From assembly GCA_947650365.1 (NCBI GenBank), contig OX393550.1, positions 102,202,343 through 102,266,342 on the forward strand: a stretch of 64,000 bases of DNA. Reading direction: 5' to 3'. Under the pieces are notes generated by a model. The model did not search any database. It saw only the letters and a program-made list of their open reading frames with translations, and was not told the origin of the DNA. Below are positions 56,926 to 64,000 of the stretch, piece by piece. The stretch's first letter is position 1, and each line of letters opens with the position of its first letter. The position numbers were made by a program, and so were the translations under genes. The DNA comes from Chamaelirium japonicum (lineage: Eukaryota > Streptophyta > Magnoliopsida > Liliales > Melanthiaceae).

Positions 56926-58515
56926 CTCCACCATGGAGAGATATCACAAACCAAACATCTATTTGTCTTCTTCAAAGTACTCTGACAGTGCCAAACGGTA
57001 CCGTACCAATATTACGAACCCGCTTCCTGATGGTGCTCCAAACGGCACCTAAACGATGCTAATCAACCCCTCCTTGGTGTCCTGAGCACGAGTCCTAAAA
57101 ACGCACCAAAAGAACCATGCCGGTGCCTGCATCCAAACATGTGACCTACCCCTCTGACCGGTGTAGGCACCCAACTGAATCCCGATGGTCGATCGTCGTG
57201 CCCGATAATCGCCTCCTCTGTCCATCTTCCAGTGGCCATGACACCCGGAGTCTCCTTCGACATCCAAACGAGCATCACCTCAACTGATGTTGCTCTACCA
57301 CCAATGGACAAACGTCCAAAGTCTCCTCCAAGTCCAACAAGCTTGACCGCACCGATGGACTTTTGCCAGTGGGAAATCCTAACATATTTGCACCCGCTCG
57401 AGGTCGCGAACATGTGACTCTCCTCAAAATAGGACTCCGAGCCAACCGTCTCTTCTCCAAATAGGATTCCGAGCCACCACACAATGCTCAACAATCTCCA
57501 CCTTAGCGAGAGATCATCAACATCAATCTCCCCTCCATATCTATCGGGTATGCAAAACTAGCCGTACCTCCACACACACTCCACTATGAGTGCTCGATCA
57601 CTACCTCTAATGGTAAATGCATCTGTCCCACGCCTGAGGACATGCATCAAGTACCCAACGCCACCTCTGGACATATTCTTCGAGATTTGCATCGCTGAGA
57701 AAACGCTCCACCTACAGCTATATTTCGCGACAAAGCCCGCTGTATCTAAAGTCAACACCCAACAATACCAAATAATCCCCAACTCATAGGACCTCCAATA
57801 ATGATCTCCAAAAAAGTCCTCCTAGCAAACTCTACCTCCAAATGTCATGAGCCTGCCCATGCGAGACTCGGGTTGGAAAGAAATCTGATATCTTCTTACA
57901 CTCCGACATATGACAAACCCGCGGCCCCTCCTGTCAGTACCTAAGTACACCGCCTCTGTCATCAATTGGCCACCATCACACTGAGTTGCTGAAACTTTAA
58001 TCATGTGAACAAACAATTGGTCACCGCTATCAAGAACACTGAAATCTTGGCAAATCATGAGTTGTCGCCAAGATAACCCCCGATCAGAATCTACATCTGA
58101 TGAAACGTGATAGCATCGAACTTGATCCTGTCGCTGGTCGAAACTTGGAGCAAAATGTGTCAGCTATGGTCTACATTTTCTCTGTAATTAATATTGATTA
58201 TAGTGCCAATGACTGCTTGTACTCTAAAGACAAGATCCATCAGAAAAATGATTTCAAATTGTCGCCTCTCCAGGATTGATAATATTGGACCTACTTGTGT
58301 CTTGTGCCACCAAAATCTAACCAAAAGAAGTTCTCTATGCCATTATCCCAAAACCTCAGTAAGTGTCTCTACCAGTCGCTTTGTAATGACTTGAACCGAT
58401 ACCCGTTGACACCTCCACCAGTCACATGGTGGTGACCACATCAGCCCGCTCATCAGTGGTTGAAATAGTCGCCTATAGATGACTCCGCAATGGCACTCTG
58501 AAGAAGCAACCCAAA
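56926..58515 (-). other. Interior of the copia-type element
   Basis: No gag or pol motif is recognised. At about 57488-57505 the minus strand reads AAGGTGGAGATTG followed by TGTTGAGCATTG. This resembles a second purine-tract/LTR junction of a different copia element, so the interior may itself be chimeric. Short open frames here have no known domain. Confidence 0.4.
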
Positions 58516-58527
58516 GCTCTGATACCA
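58516..58527 (-). other. Primer-binding site for tRNA-Met
   Basis: TGGTATCAGAGC on the minus strand directly follows the 5' LTR of the copia-type element. It marks the start of first-strand cDNA synthesis. Confidence 0.8.
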
Positions 58528-59834
58528 AAATCGTTAGAATCAAAGAAATCCCACACCAAACTATAGCTTTGATATCAGTTTGTTGCGCAGCGGACGAGAC
58601 GAATTCCGGCATAAAGAAAGGGGTGAGGATACGGATACACTGCCCAGCGCCGCAGATCCCCAAAACATCAGATCTTATCGGTGCATCTCATACTGCACCG
58701 ATCCGATACGGCACAAGACGTACAGTAAAACAAAAGATAAAAGAAATATAAGATTTTTCAGAGGTTCACCCCAAACGGGGCTACGCCCTCTCTCCGGCAA
58801 CCACCTCCTCTAGGATTCTACTTTGAAGACACTCCATGCCCTCTAACCAATCCCCACAATCTCTCCACCATAAAAGACGACCATGCATATCAACGGAGAC
58901 CAAACTATCTCCAACATGCACCAACGGTTCTCTGAAAAACCACTAGATAGAGAAGACCAAAACATAACATGCTACATAATAGATGGAGAAGAAAACTCTA
59001 CCCTTTGTTCGCTCTTTCTCTCACAGATCTGACTGAACGGATCGCAGATGGTAATCTCCGCAGAGATAACCCTCACGGGTTCCACAAAAGCCATGATCTA
59101 GATACTCACCAGTCACGATCTGTCAGATTGAACATTATCGTAGCACCACGAATCTCCCAACGGCCTTGCACTCCTCCTCTCGGACTCGCTCCATCATGGC
59201 CTCGGTCTCAACGTAGCCTCGCCCTCCAAGGCTCGGCCACCATGCCCGATGGCATCTTTCTCGAAAGGGGGTCTGGTCTAGGTTTTCCTCCAAGTAGAAT
59301 TTCTCCAGGATCAATCACCAATTACCCGGAAAGCGATGCTCCAACATGGCATCGTAGATACCGCACGCCGACTCTTTACCGGCCCGGGGGAGAAGCAAGG
59401 CACGCTCCTCCCCCGGGTTCATCTTCTCTCCAAGAAGTTTCATCAAGAGTCATCGCCGATTGATCAAAAGATCAAGGATCAAAGATGATCAGAGGTTGTG
59501 TTCCTAAAACCCTAGACCACTTTATATAGGATGGGAATAGGTATACATAAGTCAAATTCCGAAATTCCCATCAAACAGCCCCAAAAGAAATATCCAAATC
59601 GTATATGATCGAACTGACCCGCATCTGCCAAACAAAGCCGTGTGAATGGCTTTTCTGCGCTTGACCCTATCGAGCGAGGATAGAAGTATCGACAAATTCG
59701 GGCTTCAAGTCGTGCGCACGACCCGACACTCATGCACACGACACCTGGACATGTCGTGCGCACGACCTGGAAGGGTAATGCACACGACCTGTCCGATGAG
59801 TAGGCTAGGGTTTTGACTCTAGCCATCATCAACA

Positions 59835-60352
59835 ATTCGTCGGTGGATGTTTCACGCAAACGAAAGGCGGCAAGTGGGGACACGGTACCGACAAGGGTAA
59901 CTTCACCAGGGGATCAGGGTGGGTCTCCGTACATGTCTCGGATCTCCTGTAGTTCAGCGCCTGTGATGATGGTTTTTTCAGCTGTGGCTCTAGACAAGAC
60001 AGCCTCTGCGACTTTCCGCGACCATGCCTCGATCTCTTGTGGCCGCAATGGTAGCGAACTTGTCTTCGTCCAGACAATCGGCGTTGAAGTTGGACATTCC
60101 CTCCCCTGTACACTCGCTTCTGGTGCGGTAGATTTATCCAATAGGGTTCCGATGGATTTGCCATTGGAATGTGGCTCCATGGCGAAAGGAAGGTGAGGGT
60201 TTGAAGCCTCAGGCACCGCCACTCCTCCTGCCCCTCACCAGGTTTGAGTCCTTTTTGGGCTTGGTTTGATATTCCTGCATTTCTTCGACCACTTGCTTGT
60301 GTGCGTATATATATGGCATGTAAGGCTTTTTCAGCCAATGTAGCTTAATTTT

Positions 60353-60354
<2 letters not shown>
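59835..60354. other. Unassigned stretch
   Basis: The open frames at 59829-60338 (minus) and 59813-60196 (plus) overlap each other. One includes REIEAWSRKVAEAVLSRATAEK-like text, but no domain is recognised. It could be part of a decayed LINE ORF1. No promoter or splice evidence is seen. Confidence 0.3.
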
Positions 60355-61407
<1,053 letters not shown>

Positions 61408-61409
<2 letters not shown>

Positions 61410-61806
61410 GAAAGGGTAGCCTACTCCATGGGGTAGGCTACTTATTTACTCCATGGCCTAAATAGACGCCACATGACACTTTTAAATCGGGTATTTTGTT
61501 GATGTATGGTCAATCCAAAATGGATAGATTAGGATTATGAAAAAAAATCCGAAAAAAAAAATTTCAATCAACTCGATTAAGTTGTAACAAATTTAATGGT
61601 AAATTATGCATCGTAATAACTTTTTTTTTTTTGCATGCTAAAAATGCTACTTTGCATGTGTTTTTCCCAAATTTTTTTCTTGACAATTATTGGGAGGGAT
61701 GAACCTAAGTTAATAAAGTCTTATCTCCGGTTAAAAAGTGCCACATAGCATCCATTTAACCCATGGAGTAGATAAGTTACCTACTCCATGGAGTAGGCTA
61801 CCTTGC

Positions 61807-61849
<43 letters not shown>
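61408..61849. repeat. Hairpin H3 and following (TA)n
   Basis: A 402-bp foldback (61408-61809) has terminal arms of about 90 bp (GGTAGCCTACTCCATGG at the tips, each containing a small palindrome; TTACTCCATGG and CCACATGACAC further in). The centre is unpaired and A/T-rich. It is followed by (TA)n at 61810-61849. It shares architecture but not the core motif with H1, H2 and H4. Confidence 0.88.
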
Positions 61850-61850
<1 letters not shown>

Positions 61851-62312
61851 TTTCTACTAATAATTTGAAGGGAGAAAAAATAACCAAAATGCATGGGTCC
61901 AGAATAATTCTCATACGCCAACAAAATTTGTACTATCAATCTGCACCGTCCATTCGCTAATCTTGGAAGATAATCACATGCTCTTGATATGCATCACCGG
62001 CCTTCATTCAAGTAGAGAAGCAGCAAAAATCCCAACACCATCCATGCATGGTCCCTCCGGCGGCCGGGCAGCGGCGCAGCGGAACTCGGCCTGAATCGAT
62101 CAGAGGACGGACGACAATGGAAATGGCAGCTCAGATTCATGTGAACTAAGTTTCTCAACCAAACTCCCCAACATAACAGAGGATAACACTCACTCTGATG
62201 AGAGATAGACGCACGATCCATAGCCTGTTGAGTTGATGCATCAAAACACCCCAAGTTACCAATCAAACAGTGAATTTCAACGGTCCTGATCGAAGTAGGG
62301 CGGAGTTTTTAC

Positions 62313-62651
62313 TTGGGTTTCGGTTGGTGATGGCTGCCGTCCCGCCAAAATTGCAGGCGATGTCCGAGTTGCCGTTCTGCTGGTAGTAGGTGTTGAAGGC
62401 GTAGGAGGCGTGGGAGAGGAGGGTGTCCGGCTCGAAGCAGCGCTCGCCGGGCTGGATCGGGGAGCAGTCGGCGGCGCCGAGGCCGCAGGCCCAGTCCAGC
62501 GCCTTCTGGAGGTCCGGCTGCGGGGCTCCGGGCAGGGCCGCGCACCATGTCGTGCCCCCGACGAACGTCGTGTTGCCCTCCGGCGGTGTCAGGGTGGGGA
62601 TCGGGACGGCGGACTCCGCCTTCTGCTGCATTGTCGTCCCGAGGGCGCAAG
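62313..62651 (-). CDS. X8/CBM43-domain protein, core exon (partial gene)
   Basis: This internal exon encodes an X8 (CBM43) domain. The X8 domain binds callose (1,3-beta-glucan) in plasmodesmal callose-binding proteins and at the C-terminus of some beta-1,3-glucanases, which are secreted or GPI-anchored. Minus-strand motifs are TTWCAALPGA, ALDWACGLGAADCSPIQPG, RCFEPDTLLSHASYAFNTYYQ and DIACNFGGTAAITNRNP, with five of the six conserved cysteines. An acceptor CCTCAG precedes 62651 and a donor GTAAAA follows 62313, leaving one base. The missing last Cys should be in the next exon. A frame at 61994-62150 ends in a hydrophobic run (AWMVLGFLLLLYL) that could be a GPI-signal exon, but I could not prove the join. 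The first exon with a signal peptide should lie above 62651 and was not identified. Confidence 0.85.
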
Positions 62652-62699
62652 CTGAGGATTCATGCAGTCATGGAAGGGGTCAGGTTGCAACCACGTTTT

Positions 62700-63792
62700 T
62701 TTTTTAAGGTTTTAAAGTAAAAATGACTACAAAGTTTTTTTTTAAAAAAAAAAATTTAACGTAAAAATTATACAAATTTTTTATGTTACCAAATTTTGGT
62801 CCGACATCACGAAATGTCAGCCTAACGATCGATATTTGGCCGAAATTGAAACTGTATTTTCCAGATAATTCCACTGAAATTTTTATTTTTTCTAGTAAAA
62901 ATTCCATCTTATTTCAAGAAAAAATCATCTTTTTCAGTGATTTTTTTTTTTCGTTTTCTACCATCCAAATTTTCACTTCGAATCGATTTTGACCAAAATT
63001 GGTCAAAAATTGACCCAAAGTCCAACAAACTATCACCGCAATCTTTTCTAAAAAATATCAAATTTCCACAACATTTGATCAAAATCCGACCAATTTATTT
63101 TTCTTTCTAAAGATATGAAAATCGACATTTAAAACCTTGGTTTTGAATTTGCTTGATAGAATGAGTATATATATACTAGTCCCGGAACCGTTTGATAAGA
63201 ACTCTCATAGGGGTCACGGTAAGTTTCCCATGTGGTGTACGTCACACCCTCACACGGTGATCGAGCCTCCATTTCGAACTTTACCCGGATTATTGTTGCA
63301 CGACAGTAACCGGGGTTTGGCCCATTTAAGATTTACACAAATGCCCTCCAAATCTCAACAAGCTTAAAAGTTATGAACTATCCTAGGAACCCAAGAATCC
63401 CATCAATCAAAAAGATTAAATTTAGGTTGGTGGCCTCAATAGTTTTGAAAGATTATCACTCAAAATTTGATCTCACATGTGATTTGCCTTAGATAAATTA
63501 AGCTTCCACTATTCCATTAATCAAACACCACTGCTCTTTAATAGTCTCATACAAATTGGTTTGAAATAGGTTGTGTACTTTGCATTGGCAGAATTTAATT
63601 ACTGTTGCGAAATTGCTCTAACAGTGTCATTAAAATCTTAAAACAGGGTAGGGTGTAATTTACTTGTGCAATTGAAAAAATAAAAATAAAATAATTGGAC
63701 AATAAATAGAAAAGATAGCTTCATTTAATCATTTAAGTAGAAGAATTTGTGGGTGCTCTCTTGTCTTTCTTGCACCAGATACAAAATGGTAG

Positions 63793-63800
<8 letters not shown>
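62700..63800. other. Upstream flank of the X8 exon, unassigned
   Basis: AT-rich DNA with T- and A-runs and repeated AAATTTT/GACCAAAATTGG words at 62940-63090. No exon, promoter or mobile-element boundary could be defended. The first exon of the X8 gene may be here or beyond the window. Confidence 0.4.

Positions 63801-63801
<1 letters not shown>

Positions 63802-63832
<31 letters not shown>
63802..63832. repeat. (GA)n microsatellite
   Basis: A short pure GA run near the window end. The remaining 170 bp show nothing recognisable. Confidence 0.9.
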
Positions 63833-63833
<1 letters not shown>

Positions 63834-64000
63834 CATGACAAGCCCTTGGAATATTGATGTGATGTTCATCTCAAAATCAAAACAACAATAACAAATTCAT
63901 GCTAGTAACATTATGAATCGAAGCCAAGAATGCCCAACATGTAAAGTTGGAACAAAGGAAAGATACATGAAACATCAGGAACCCAAGAGAGAGGAGCAGA

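Larger units (their letters stand above)
38940..59834 (-). mobile_element. Copia-type non-autonomous LTR element, host of the nested tower
   Basis: The right LTR (5' LTR of a minus-strand element) is 58531-59834. It starts TGTTGATGATGG and is followed by a tRNA-Met primer-binding site at 58527-58516 (TGGTATCAGAGC). The left LTR is its direct repeat but lies in three pieces: about 38940-39182, 47514-47781 and 56173-56925. Rejoined in order these give about 1.25 kb against 1.3 kb. A polypurine tract (CATGGTGGAGAT) precedes the left LTR at about 56940. The 1.6-kb interior has no gag or pol domain. The outer left edge is approximate and no target duplication was found. The LTRs contain repeated GTCGTGCGCACGAC palindromes. 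Confidence 0.8.

Noticed and set aside
58970-59463. 164-residue plus-strand frame
   Set aside because: It falls inside the copia-type LTR, and the matching frame is not kept in the partner LTR.

Overview
The window is plant nuclear DNA, almost certainly from an angiosperm with a transposon-rich genome. It holds spliced genes with plant-specific products, telo-box promoters, tRNA-Met-primed LTR retrotransposons, LINEs, hAT and Mutator MITEs, and very long (CT)n and (TA)n microsatellites. I cannot name the species. Only three host genes can be defended, all on the minus strand: cytosolic ribosomal protein eS12 (RPS12, exons 7067-12009), a single-Myb-histone telomere-repeat-binding factor (TRB/SMH, exons 20743-30819), and the core exon of an X8/CBM43 callose-binding-type protein (62313-62651). 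None is a single open frame. I joined them from splice sites, and reading phase is conserved across every junction in eS12 and TRB.

Layout. 533-9417 is a tandem segmental duplication. Unit A (533-4246) lies next to unit B (4286-9417). Unit B carries the 3' half of eS12; unit A keeps only a copy of its last exon. Each unit supplies the empty site for insertions in the other, so several mobile elements can be delimited to the base. 9750-10810 is a tandem repeat in eS12 intron 1. 12900-15560 is a dead LINE. 16000-20300 is mixed repeats. 20743-31660 is TRB, whose intron 2 is 8 kb and carries a broken LINE, a possible LTR, two hAT MITEs and (TA)n-linked hairpins. 31690-37400 is mostly intergenic. 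37400-59834 is a nested transposon tower. 60355-61849 is a chain of three long hairpins joined by (TA)n. 61850-64000 holds the X8 gene and intergenic DNA.

The tower has three levels. A copia-type non-autonomous element (about 38940-59834) has its left LTR split by two insertions. One is a GAG-only non-autonomous element (39183-47513) with a 64-bp tandem array, itself interrupted by a 4.1-kb solo LTR (42169-46311). The other is a Tekay-like Ty3/gypsy chromovirus (47782-56172). The chromovirus is unusual. One end is a complete 3.5-kb LTR and the other is only a 44-bp inverted copy of the LTR terminus, yet it has a perfect 5-bp target duplication. Its polyprotein reads through a 129-bp GT-AG intron and one in-frame UAG.

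On host biology, the eS12 promoter has a tandem telo-box, the DNA motif bound by TRB proteins, and the TRB gene has telo-box repeats just upstream of its own leader. Shared or self-regulation is therefore plausible, but it is inference. The features most likely to be under-described are the hairpin family living inside (TA)n arrays and the one-LTR chromovirus with inverted U5 ends.
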